From: Deltaproteobacteria bacterium
Lineage (GTDB): Bacteria; JADJOY01
NCBI GenBank assembly: GCA_016713535.1
Contig: JADJOY010000061.1
Span: 1-64,000 of the forward strand
DNA length: 64,000 nt
Reading direction: 5' to 3'
A program made the position numbers and the translations under genes. The notes below the pieces were generated by a model. It did not search any database. It saw only the letters and a program-made list of their open reading frames with translations, and was not told where the DNA came from. Of the stretch, positions 25,342-33,408 are shown piece after piece (positions within the stretch are counted from its first letter, which is position 1; every line of letters begins with the position of its first letter).

Positions 25342-25781
25342 TTGAGGATCAGCTCGCGGCCGATCTTCTCACCGAGGATCTCGCGGACCTCGCCGCGCTT
25401 CGTCGAGGCCTCCTCGACCTTCGCCATCGAGCCGGCGAGCTTCTCCATCACCGCGCGGCTCTTGGCGTCGAGCCCGTCGAAGGCCGCGTAGTTCTTGTAT
25501 TCGACCACCAGCATCAGGTCCCAGTCGTCGCGGTTGAGCGAGGTCGAGCTCACCACGCGGTACGAGAGGATCGTGCCGTCCTTCTTGAGCGCTTCGTTCA
25601 TCGCCTTCCAGTCGGTGGCGAGGAACTTCATGTAGGCGTCGAAACCGCCCGCCTTGATCTTGACGTACGTCATGTCGACGACGGGCCCCTCGGTGTAGGG
25701 CACGTCTTCGGCGCGGCTGGCGGTGGAGAGTCCGAGGGTGAGGAGGATGACGGCTAGGGCGTGCGTGAGGTTTCGGTTCAT
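25338..25781 (-). CDS. Exported small protein, NIPSNAP/dimeric alpha-beta barrel-like
   Basis: 147 residues with a clear signal peptide (MNRNLTHALAVILLTLGLST, then ASRAED). The mature part (VDMTYVKIKAGGFDAYMKFL, later DDWDLMLVVEYKNYAAF) looks like a ferredoxin-like alpha-beta barrel of the NIPSNAP or stress-responsive kind, with a lysine-rich helical tail. AAGGAG lies seven bases before the ATG. It is followed by, and overlaps, the hydrolase lipoprotein gene. Function unknown; periplasmic by its leader. Confidence 0.65.
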   Translation of the reverse strand: MNRNLTHALAVILLTLGLSTASRAEDVPYTEGPVVDMTYVKIKAGGFDAYMKFLATDWKAMNEALKKDGTILSYRVVSSTSLNRDDWDLMLVVEYKNYAAFDGLDAKSRAVMEKLAGSMAKVEEASTKRGEVREILGEKIGRELILK

Positions 25782-25858
25782 GATGGAGCTCCTTTCGCGC
25801 GACCTTACGCTCGTCGCCGAGCGCGCGCCAGCCGATCGTCGGTGGCCCCGCGGCGCGG

Positions 25859-26653
25859 TCACGGCGCCGGGTAGTGCGCCGCGATGTAGCTCACCTCGTC
25901 GGTCCAGTAGGGCGGCAGCGAGTCCCACGGGTTGGGCAGGGTGTCGTCGGTGACGAACACGTAGCCGACGTTGCGCTGCACCGCGAGGTCGACGAAGTGC
26001 TGCATCGTGGGCACGTCGGTGATCCCGTAGCCGAGCGCCGCGAAGCGCTCGTCGGAGTAGCTCGCGACGTACGGGTCCGGGGCGTACGAGCTCCAGCCGC
26101 TGCCGTTCTCGAAGATCACGGCCACGTCGCTCGCGGGCGCGCTCACGTAGCCCTCGTCGACGTGGGTGCCGGGGTTGACGACCACGCGGTCGAGCCCGGG
26201 CTTCGCACGGATGTAGTCGTAGAGCGGCTGGTAGTAGGTGAGGTCGGCGGCGCCGCTCGACACCTCGTCGACGAAGATGCCGTTCACCGCCCACGACCCG
26301 GCGTAGAGGTCGACGTCGGCCTTCACGGCGGCGAGGTCGCGGGCACCGTAGCTCGTGTACACGTAGCCGACGAGCGTGACGCCCGAGTCGCGCAGCAGCG
26401 TCAGGCCCACGTCGTAGTCGGAGTTGGGTGGCGCGCCGCCGGGTCCGTTGTCGGGGTTCACGATCGCCGTGATCGGCACCTGGCTCGCGGCGGCGGCGAC
26501 GTCGTCCCACAGGTAGGTGCTCGGCGCGTACCAGGACGGATACGAGTAGAGCGGCAGGAGGATGTCGACGGTCTCGGAGCAGTTCGCGCTGGCGAGCCAC
26601 GCGGGGACGAGCAGCGCGAGCAGCGCGCGTGACGGCAGCGGGCGGCGGTTCAT
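25859..26653 (-). CDS. Spherulation-specific family 4-like exported protein
   Basis: 264 residues with a signal peptide (RALLALLVPAWLASANC; the Cys could be a lipobox). The mature part begins ILLPLYSYPSWY and contains PITAIVNPDNGPGG, TLVGYVYTSYG, GIFVDEVSS and RVVVNPGTH, the hallmark strand-end motifs of the spherulin-4 TIM-barrel family, which is related to GH114-type glycosidases. A role in cell-wall or extracellular polysaccharide processing is known for relatives only by inference. Probably exported; it precedes the NIPSNAP-like gene on the same strand. Confidence 0.8.
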   Translation of the reverse strand: MNRRPLPSRALLALLVPAWLASANCSETVDILLPLYSYPSWYAPSTYLWDDVAAAASQVPITAIVNPDNGPGGAPPNSDYDVGLTLLRDSGVTLVGYVYTSYGARDLAAVKADVDLYAGSWAVNGIFVDEVSSGAADLTYYQPLYDYIRAKPGLDRVVVNPGTHVDEGYVSAPASDVAVIFENGSGWSSYAPDPYVASYSDERFAALGYGITDVPTMQHFVDLAVQRNVGYVFVTDDTLPNPWDSLPPYWTDEVSYIAAHYPAP

Positions 26654-26840
26654 CGGCGGACCTCGTGATCGGCCCGGGAGGCCGACGGGTGCGACCCGCG
26701 GACGCTACCACGCCGGGGCGCCGGTCGAGCCCGCGCCTTGACCGGCGGCCGCCGCGCGCGGCGTAATCGTGGAGTTGCGCGGTCCGGGCGAGTCTCGGCG
26801 GTGGCGCCGGGAACGGTCGGTCACGAACCGGGGGGGCAGG

Positions 26841-28019
26841 ATGCAGGCGAGCGGACACGAGCGGGTCCGGATGCGATGGGTGGTGAGCGGGGCGGCTTGG
26901 TTCGCGGCCGTGGCGGCGAGCGGGTGCGAGCCCACGATCTCGGTTCGCGAGCTGGCGCTCGCGGCCAACGGATCGGGTGCGCTGGTGGCGGATCGCCAGC
27001 TCACCGCCGCGGGCCCGTCGCAGAGCAACAAGGTCGAGGCGCACCACCTGCGCGGCAGCGACGGCGCGAAGGTCTACTGGAACGTGGCGATCGGCCTCGA
27101 CTCCTCCGCCCGCCTCCTCGGTGCCGGAGCGGGCGCCGAGGACGGCTCGGCGAGCGCCGCGTTCGCGGTCATGGTGTCGGGCGAGGGCGGCAGCAGCCAG
27201 ACCCACGTCCACGGCGACCCGCACGTCGACCAAGGTGGTCATGGACGGTGGGACCTGATGGTCCCCGGCTCGACCGGCACGGCGGCGCTTGCGCCGGTTT
27301 CCTTCGACGGCTTCCGCGCGGTGGCGGTCACGGAGGAGGGGCTGCAGGAGTACGAGATCGATCGCGAGACCGGCGACCTCGGCGCCGGGCCGCTCTACCG
27401 CAAGGCGGGCGGCTCGTCGCTCGGCTCGCCGGGCAACTTCGGGGGCACGGCCGGGCTCAACGGCGGCGACATGGTGAACAGGTTCGGTGTCACGCCGGAC
27501 TGCGCGACGGGCGGCAACGCCGATCGCTGCAAGACGGAGGTGGTGCTGAACGGAAAGCTGGTCGAGGGCTCGCAGTCGGTGGGGCGGCCCGAGGGGGCCT
27601 GGTCGGACGGGACCGGGCACCTGAGCTTCGCGCGGTCATTCGACCGAACGCTGGTGCTCGAGGGCTCGTTCGGCTTCCGGGGCGAGCTAGCGGCGAACGA
27701 CGGCTGCACCGCGGCGGGCTTCGACCTCGACGGCACGCCGCTCGCAGTGCGTGTCACACCCGAGGGCGCCGAGCTCCTCGAGGGCACCAAGGCCGGCTTC
27801 GTGCCGACCGCGTGGAGCGAGGCGCGCACCGTGGACGCCGACCTCGACGGCGATGGCTGGTTCGACACGTCGTGTGCGATCGCGCCGTACCTCGGTGACG
27901 TGTGGGTGGCGTGGGTGGAGCGCGACCCCGCGACCGGCGAGCACGGCAACATCGAGGTCCGCAAGGTGGTCGAGAAGGCGACCTCCGGCCTCAGGGACAC
28001 GCTCAAGACCCAGGTCTGA
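26841..28019 (+). CDS. Exported lipoprotein with a calcium-binding-like loop, unknown
   Basis: 392 residues from ATG 26841, or 382 from ATG 26871; the second gives a compact lipoprotein leader MRWVVSGAAWFAAVAASGC. The mature protein is rich in Gly, Asp and Thr and looks beta-rich. A DADLDGDGWFD loop near the C-terminus matches DxDxDG calcium-binding repeats of EF-hand, dockerin or thrombospondin-3 type. A HVHGDPHVDQGGHG stretch could bind metal. No enzyme family is recognised. It is divergent from the spherulin-4-like gene. Confidence 0.65.
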   Translation: MQASGHERVRMRWVVSGAAWFAAVAASGCEPTISVRELALAANGSGALVADRQLTAAGPSQSNKVEAHHLRGSDGAKVYWNVAIGLDSSARLLGAGAGAEDGSASAAFAVMVSGEGGSSQTHVHGDPHVDQGGHGRWDLMVPGSTGTAALAPVSFDGFRAVAVTEEGLQEYEIDRETGDLGAGPLYRKAGGSSLGSPGNFGGTAGLNGGDMVNRFGVTPDCATGGNADRCKTEVVLNGKLVEGSQSVGRPEGAWSDGTGHLSFARSFDRTLVLEGSFGFRGELAANDGCTAAGFDLDGTPLAVRVTPEGAELLEGTKAGFVPTAWSEARTVDADLDGDGWFDTSCAIAPYLGDVWVAWVERDPATGEHGNIEVRKVVEKATSGLRDTLKTQV

Positions 28020-28059
28020 CGGGTCCCCTCGTCCTCGACCGATCCCGATTGGAGCGCCC

Positions 28060-28943
28060 ATGCGAGGCCGAGCGAGCCGGACCGCCGAGGTCACGGCGTT
28101 CATGCGCGCGAGCGACCAGCGCCGCGAGCCGGCGCGGCGCATCGTCGACGATCCGTACGCGCGGCTCTTCCTCGGGCCGATGCTCACCGGAGCCCTCGCG
28201 AGCCTCACACGCACCGGCCGCCTCGGAGAGCGCGGCGAGCGGCTCTTCCCGAACCTCACCACCTACGTTCTCGCGCGCCATCGCTTCATCGACGACTGCC
28301 TGGCCGCGGCACTGCGCGCGGTCGCGTCGAGCAGCTCGTGCTGCTCGGCGCGGGCTACGACTCGCGCGCCTACCACTTCGCCGCGGAGCTCCGCGGCCGC
28401 ACCACGTTCGAGGTCGATCATCCGGCCACCGCGGAGCGCAAGGCGCGCCTGGTGCAGCGTCAGCGTCGCCGGCTCCCCGACGCACGCGTGACGCGGGTGA
28501 CGATCGACTTCCAGCGTCAGAGCCTCGAAGAGCGGCTCGTGGCCGAGGGGTTCCGCCGCGCGCCCACCTTCTGGGTGTGGGAGGGGGTGGCGCCTTATCT
28601 CTCGCGCGCGGCGGTCAAGGCCACGCTCGCCACGATCCGCGCGCTGAGCGCGCCCGGCTCCGATCTGGCGATGGACTTCTGGTTCCTCCTCGACGCGCCG
28701 GACGCGCTCGCCACCGCGGTGCGGATGTCGTCGCAGCTCCTCTCGCTCCTCGGCGAGCCGGTGACCTTCGCGCTCGACCCCGAGGACGCGCCCGACTTCC
28801 TGCGGCGCGCCGGCTTCGTGACCGTGGACGTCGCCCTTCCTGCCGACCTCGAAGCGCGCTATGTCCGGGACGGGCGGCGGATCTACCCCGCCGACTACCT
28901 GACCCACGCGCGCACCCGCGCGGCGGGAGGACGACGTCGATGA
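28060..28943 (+). pseudogene. TIGR00027-type SAM-dependent methyltransferase, one frameshift
   Basis: Class I methyltransferase of the leucine carboxyl methyltransferase-like group (TIGR00027), about 294 residues when repaired. Motifs: SRTAEVTAFMRASDQRR and DDPYARLFLGP at the N-terminus, SAM-binding LVLLGAGYDSRAYHF, FEVDHPAT and FWVWEGVAPYLSRAAV. The frame breaks at about 28320 where one G is missing (LRAGRVEQLVLLGAGY expected). GGAG lies five bases before the ATG. The stop overlaps the ATG of the lipoprotein hydrolase gene (ATGA at 28940). Members are abundant in mycobacteria and GC-rich soil bacteria; the substrate is unknown. Confidence 0.85.
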
Positions 28944-30121
28944 GAGCTCTCCCGCGCTTGCTGGGCCCGCTGGCGCTCGTGGTCGCGTTTGCCGGCGGCT
29001 GTGGTGGCTCCGATCAGCCGGCCACGGTGCTCGATCCGGGCGTGACCGCCGGGCTCGACCAGCGCGGCACCTATCCGGTGGGTGTCCGCACCCTCGACCT
29101 GACCGACACCTCGCGCCCAGACGAACGCTCCTCGAACGGCCCGCGCTTCCTGAAGACCGAGGTGTGGTATCCGGCGGCCGAGTCCGCGCGCGGCGCCGCT
29201 CCCGCGCCGGCGGCCGACTGGGTGCCGGCGGCGCTCAGGCCGCTGCTGCCGGTCCTCACCATCCGCGGCAACAAGCTCTTCGACTTCCAGACCGGCGCGG
29301 TGCGCGACGCGGACGTGGCGCGCGGGCCGTTCCCGCTGATCGTCTTCTCCCACGGCAACCAGGCGTCTCGGTACCAGAGCTTCACGCTCTGCGAGCACCT
29401 CGCCAGCCATGGCTTCGTGGTCGCGGCGCCCGACCACATCGGCAACACCGCGGTCTCGGAGCGCGCCGACGGCAGCCTGGTCTTCTACACCGATCCGTTC
29501 GGCGAGCCGGCGCTCGAGCGCCGCGTCGGCGACGCGAGCTTCGTCATCACCACCATGCTGGAGATGAGCTCGGCCGCGAGCGACACCTTCCTCGCCGGCG
29601 CGATCACCGCCGAGCGTGGCGTGGGGATCGCGGGACACTCCTTCGGCGGCGCGACCACGGTCGCCACCGCCGCGCGCGACACCCGCATCACCGCCGCCGT
29701 GCCGATGGCGGCGGCGATCTTCGAGGAGCAGATGCCGCCGCTCACGGTGCCGTCGATCACGTTCGTGGGCGCCGAGGACAAGACGGTGGGGCTCGAGGCG
29801 AACGCCGGCAGCCGCGCGATCTTCGAGGGCTCGGTGCCGCCGCGCGCCTTCGTGAGCATCCGCGACGCGGGACACTTCACGTTCTCGGACGCGTGTCTGC
29901 TGCTGCCGGGGCTCTTCCTCGCCGACGGGTGCGGCGAAGGGACGCGCTTCGAGGACGGCTCGACGTTCCCGTTCATCGATCACGACGACGCGTTCGCGCT
30001 GATGGACTCGATCTCGACCGCGTTCTTCGGCGCGACGCTCGAGGGCGACGGGTCGCTCGGTCGGCTGCTGCGCGCCAACCCGGAGCCGAGCGCCATGGAC
30101 TACGAGTCCGTCGGCTTCTGA
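28940..30121 (+). CDS. Lipoprotein alpha/beta hydrolase, PAF-acetylhydrolase-like
   Basis: 393 residues. The signal peptide ends at the lipobox AGGC (MRALPRLLGPLALVVAFAGG, then C). The core is an alpha/beta hydrolase with PLIVFSHGNQASRYQSFTLC, LASHGFVVAAPDHIGN, the nucleophile elbow GIAGHSFGG and a late DAGHFTF. This resembles platelet-activating-factor acetylhydrolase (isoform II) and dienelactone-hydrolase-like esterases. It is coupled by ATGA overlap to the methyltransferase. Probably an outer-membrane or periplasmic esterase; substrate unknown. Confidence 0.85.
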   Translation: MRALPRLLGPLALVVAFAGGCGGSDQPATVLDPGVTAGLDQRGTYPVGVRTLDLTDTSRPDERSSNGPRFLKTEVWYPAAESARGAAPAPAADWVPAALRPLLPVLTIRGNKLFDFQTGAVRDADVARGPFPLIVFSHGNQASRYQSFTLCEHLASHGFVVAAPDHIGNTAVSERADGSLVFYTDPFGEPALERRVGDASFVITTMLEMSSAASDTFLAGAITAERGVGIAGHSFGGATTVATAARDTRITAAVPMAAAIFEEQMPPLTVPSITFVGAEDKTVGLEANAGSRAIFEGSVPPRAFVSIRDAGHFTFSDACLLLPGLFLADGCGEGTRFEDGSTFPFIDHDDAFALMDSISTAFFGATLEGDGSLGRLLRANPEPSAMDYESVGF

Positions 30122-30137
30122 TCGAGCGGTCTCGACG

Positions 30138-30955
30138 ATGCCGGTGATCCCGGTCGCGAGCGCCGCCGATCCACGGCTCGCCGACTACGCGCTGCTGGGT
30201 GACCCCGCCCGCTTGAGGGCGGCGGGGGCGTTCGTGGCCGAGGGGCGCTTCGTGGTGCGGCGGCTCGTCGAGGGCGCGCGGTTCGCGGTGCGTTCGCTGC
30301 TCGTCACCGAGACCGCGCTCGCGGCGCTCGCGGACCTGGGGTCGAGGCTCGCGGCGGTGCCGGTGCTGGTGGCGTCGAAGCCGCTGCTGCGAGAGGTCAC
30401 GGGGTTCGCGTTCCACCAGGGATGTCTGGCGATCGGAGAGCGGCCCGGAGCGGAGGCCGACCTCGAGCGCTGGCTCGCGGCGCTCGGCGAGGGCTCCCGC
30501 ACCGTGGTGGTGCTCGAGAACGTGAGCCACGCCGACAACGTGGGGGCGGTGTTCCGCAACGTGGCGGCGCTCGGCGGAGCCGGGGTGCTGCTCGACGCCG
30601 GGTGTGCCGATCCGCTCTACCGCGAGGCGATCCGGGTCTCGATGGCGGCGACGCTGCGGGTGCCGTTCGCGCGCGCGGACGCGTTGCCGCACGCCCTGAC
30701 ACGGCTCCGGGCGGGGCGGTTCCACATCGTGGCGCTGACGCCGCGGGCGTCGGCGCCGGCGATCACGACGCTCGCGGAGCGGCTGGGTGCCGAGGATCGG
30801 GTGGCGCCCTGGTCGGCAGCGAGGGGCAGGGCCTCGGCGACGCGGCGCTCGCGCTCGCCGACGTGGCTCTGCGTATCCCGATGGCGGAAGGAGTGGACAG
30901 CCTCAACCTCGCCGCCGCGACGGCGATCGCGCTCTACGAGCGCGCGCGGCGCTGA
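30138..30955 (+). pseudogene. SpoU/TrmH-family RNA 2'-O-methyltransferase, one frameshift
   Basis: About 272 residues when repaired, a SPOUT-class rRNA or tRNA ribose methyltransferase. An N-terminal substrate-binding domain is followed by the SpoU catalytic domain with motif 1 (NVSHADNVGAVFRNVAALG), motif 2 (LVGSEGQGL) and motif 3 (IPMAEGVDSLNLAAATAIAL), which form the trefoil knot for SAM. The frame is lost at about 30807, where one C is missing from GCGCCCTGG between motif 1 and motif 2. The specific RNA target is not evident. It starts 16 bases after the lipoprotein gene stop. Confidence 0.9.
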
Positions 30956-30961
30956 GCGGCT

Positions 30962-32250
30962 CGGCGGGCGGACCCGCTCGCTGGCGGCTGCGAGGGACCG
31001 CAGCCCTCCAGCGGGCTTCCCTGGAGGGCCGCGCTCGGTCGCGGCCGATTCGCTGGCGGCTGCGAGGGACGCAGCCCTCCAGCGGTTTCCCTGGAGGGCC
31101 GCGCTCCGTCGCGCCGCTGCTGGCGGCTGCGAGGACCGCAGCCCTCCAGGGCTTCCCGAGGGCCGCGCCGGTCGCGGCCGATTGTTGTCGGCTGCGAGGG
31201 ACGCAGCCCCCAGCGGTTCTGGAGGGCCGCGCCCGTCGCGGCCGATCTGGCGTCGGCTGCGAGGGACCGCAGCCCTCCAGCGGGCTGGAGGGCCGCCGTC
31301 GCGGCCTCGCGCGGGCACCCCAGCGGGTTTCCCTGGAGGGCCGCGCTCCGTCGCGGCCGATTCGGTGGCGGCTGCGAGGGACGCCGCCCTCCGGCGGGTT
31401 CCCTGGGGAGCCGCGCTCCGTCGCGGCCGATTCGCTGGCGGCTGCGAGGGACCGCAGCCCTCCGGCGGTTTCCCTGGAGGGCCGCGCTCCGTCGCGGCCG
31501 ATTCGGTGGCGGCTGCGAGGGACGCAGCCCTCCGGCGGTTTCCCTGGAGGGCCGCGCTCCGTCGCGGCCGAGGAGGGCCGCGCTCCGTCGCGGCCGATTC
31601 GGTGGCGGCTGCGAGGGACCGCAGCCCTCCAGCGGGCTTCCCTGGAGGGCCGCGCTCGGTCGCGGCCGATTCGCTGTCGGCTGCGAGGGACCGCAGCAGG
31701 CTTGAGGCCCGGTCGCGGCCGATTATGGCGGCTGCGAGGGACCGCACCCGCCTTTGGGCCGCCCCCCGCCTTGGCTCGGCGCGCGAGGCGCAGCGGCCTG
31801 GAGGCCGCGCTCGGTCGCGGCCGATTCGGTGGCGGCTGCGAGGGACCGCCGCCCTCCAGCGGTTTCCCTGGAGGGCCGCGCTCCGTCGCGGCCGATTCGG
31901 TGTCGGCTGCGAGGGACCGCAGCCCTCCAGCGGGCTTCCCTGGAGGGCCGCGCTCCGTCGCGGCCGATTCGGTGGCGGCTGCGAGGGACCGCAGCCCTCC
32001 AGCGGGCTTCCCTGGAGGGCCGCGCTCCGTCGCGGCCGATTCGCTGGCGGCTGCGAGGGACCGCAGCCCTCCAGCGGGCTTCCCTGGAGGGCCGCGCTCC
32101 GTCGCGGCCGATTCGCTGTCGGCTGCGAGGGACCGCAGCCCTCCAGCGGGCTTCCCTGGAGGGCCGCGCTCCGTCGCGGCCGATTCGCTGGCGGCTGCGA
32201 GATGCAGCCCCCCAGCGGGCTTCCTGGAGGGCCGCGCTCCGTCGCGGCCG
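30962..32250. repeat. Tandem array of 72-bp three-hairpin units (family B)
   Basis: About 18 units; the best-preserved ones at 31977, 32049 and 32121 are exactly 72 bases apart. Each unit has three successive hairpins: GGCTGCG/CGCAGCC (loop AGGGAC), CTCCAG/CTGGAG, and GGCCGCG/CGCGGCC (loop CTCCGT). Units in the middle (31130-31330 and 31690-31800) are shortened or degenerate. It lies between the convergent RNA methyltransferase and DCC-family genes. The long open frames through it are artefacts of the absence of stops. Confidence 0.95.
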
Positions 32251-32253
32251 CCG

Positions 32254-32684
32254 CTACGGCGACGCGGGGTGCGCGCGGGTCGTGTGTGGATGGTCGAGGC
32301 GGCAGGCGCCGTCGGGGGCGCAGCGCCCGGTCCACCGGAGCCGGTTCTTCGCGAAGCGTTCGTAGCCCCAGTCGAGCGCGTGGCGCACGCCGGGCAGGCG
32401 GGTGAGTGGGATCAGCGCCCCGAAGCCCACCGCGCCGTAGAGACGGCGGAACACCTCGACGCCTTCGATCCAGCTCCCGTCGGCGAGCCGCCCGTGGATC
32501 CGGTCCATCAGCTCGCCCTGGGCCTTGCCGAGCGCCGCGGCGTCGAAGCTCGGCGCGGCGATGTCGGTGAAGCGGATGCGGTGCTTGCGGTCGAGCCAGC
32601 GCAGCATCGCGATCTCGCGGGTGCAGAGCGGCAATCTCCGTCGAAGAAGACCTCGACGTCGAACGCCGTACGGGAGCGGCTCAT
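32254..32684 (-). pseudogene. DCC-family thiol-disulfide oxidoreductase (DUF393), one frameshift
   Basis: About 144 residues. The repaired N-terminus reads [20 protein letters not shown] with the DxxCxxC motif that names the DCC family (thioredoxin-like). The continuation is [35 protein letters not shown] and [19 protein letters not shown]. One base of a C run is missing near 32630 (GATTGCCGCTC for an expected TGC CCG CTC). The ATG at 32684 overlaps the stop of the SRPBCC gene (ATGA). Members are small predicted redox proteins of unknown substrate. Confidence 0.8.
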
Positions 32685-33250
32685 GCGGTGCTCCTCTCCG
32701 CCCGCGCGCGCGGGTTACGCCCTCGCGGTGGCTTGCGGTCGTGCAGGGCGGCGGCGGGCCACGCGGCCGCCTGGCGCTCGGAGGGCGCCGCGCGCTTGGC
32801 GGGCGCGCTCGCCGCGGCGCGTCGCAGCTCCGCCTCGAGGCCGGCCAGCGCGCGCTTCCCCATCGCCACGAACGCGCGGCGCAAGAACGGCTCCACGAGC
32901 CACCCGAACCGCCCGAGATCGAAGTCGGCGCGGTACCGGAGCCGGCTACCGAAGCCGGGGATCGGTTCGATCTGGATCTCGTCGACGGCGCGTAGCCCCG
33001 GCGCCTCACCGTGGAGAACCACCCGGCGCGGCGGCTCGAAGCCCGCCACCTCGTAGACCATCGGCACCCGCCGCCCCAGGACGCTCGCGACGAGCTCGAA
33101 GCGTGTGCCGAGCCCGAGCGGCGCGGCGGTGGTCCGCCGCGCGCTCACGATGCCGGGATCCCACTCGGGCAGGTGGGCGAAGTCGGCGACGTAGCGGAAC
33201 GTCCGCTCCGCGCCGAGCTCGCTGACGATCGTCTCTTCGAGCTGGATCAC
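32681..33250 (-). CDS. SRPBCC-family protein with a basic tail
   Basis: 189 residues. [33 protein letters not shown] and [20 protein letters not shown] are typical of the polyketide-cyclase/dehydrase SRPBCC group. A 40-residue Arg/Ala-rich tail follows the domain. The start is set at GTG 33250, because an earlier in-frame start (33304) would translate the neighbouring palindrome. It is coupled to the DCC-family gene by an ATGA overlap. Ligand unknown. Confidence 0.75.
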   Translation of the reverse strand: MIQLEETIVSELGAERTFRYVADFAHLPEWDPGIVSARRTTAAPLGLGTRFELVASVLGRRVPMVYEVAGFEPPRRVVLHGEAPGLRAVDEIQIEPIPGFGSRLRYRADFDLGRFGWLVEPFLRRAFVAMGKRALAGLEAELRRAAASAPAKRAAPSERQAAAWPAAALHDRKPPRGRNPRARAERSTA

Positions 33251-33268
33251 GCGACACCCCCGGTGCGC

Positions 33269-33336
33269 GGACGGCCATGAGGCCGTCCCTCCGAGCCTTG
33301 CCACGTGCCCTCGGAGGGCCCGACTCCCGTCGGGCC
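33269..33336. repeat. Two-hairpin palindromic element (family D)
   Basis: Hairpin 1 is GGACGGCC/GGCCGTCC at 33269-33288 (loop ATGA); hairpin 2 is GGCCCGAC/GTCGGGCC at 33317-33336 (loop TCCC). Relative to the copy at 23.8 kb, the second stem has C changed to A and its partner G changed to T, so pairing is kept. It lies upstream of the SRPBCC gene. Confidence 0.85.
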
Positions 33337-33360
33337 GCCGTCCTCGATCAGGATGGCGCG

Positions 33361-33388
33361 TGTATAGGAATTGTCAACTATTTGTTGA
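33361..33388 (-). promoter_or_regulatory. AT-rich island with a small inverted repeat and promoter-like hexamers
   Basis: In otherwise 70% GC DNA, this stretch holds TCAAC/GTTGA (33374-33388, five-base loop). On the minus strand it has TTGACA (33378-33373) and TATACA (33366-33361), but only six bases apart, so they cannot be a pair. It may be a promoter or operator for the SRPBCC/DCC genes; the assignment is weak. Confidence 0.3.
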
Positions 33389-33408
33389 TTTTCTGGGTGG
33401 GTTCGCGC

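Noticed and set aside
30617-33225. Long open frames through arrays B and C
   Set aside because: Same reason; frames run into the flanking genes on both sides and repeat the 72-bp unit.
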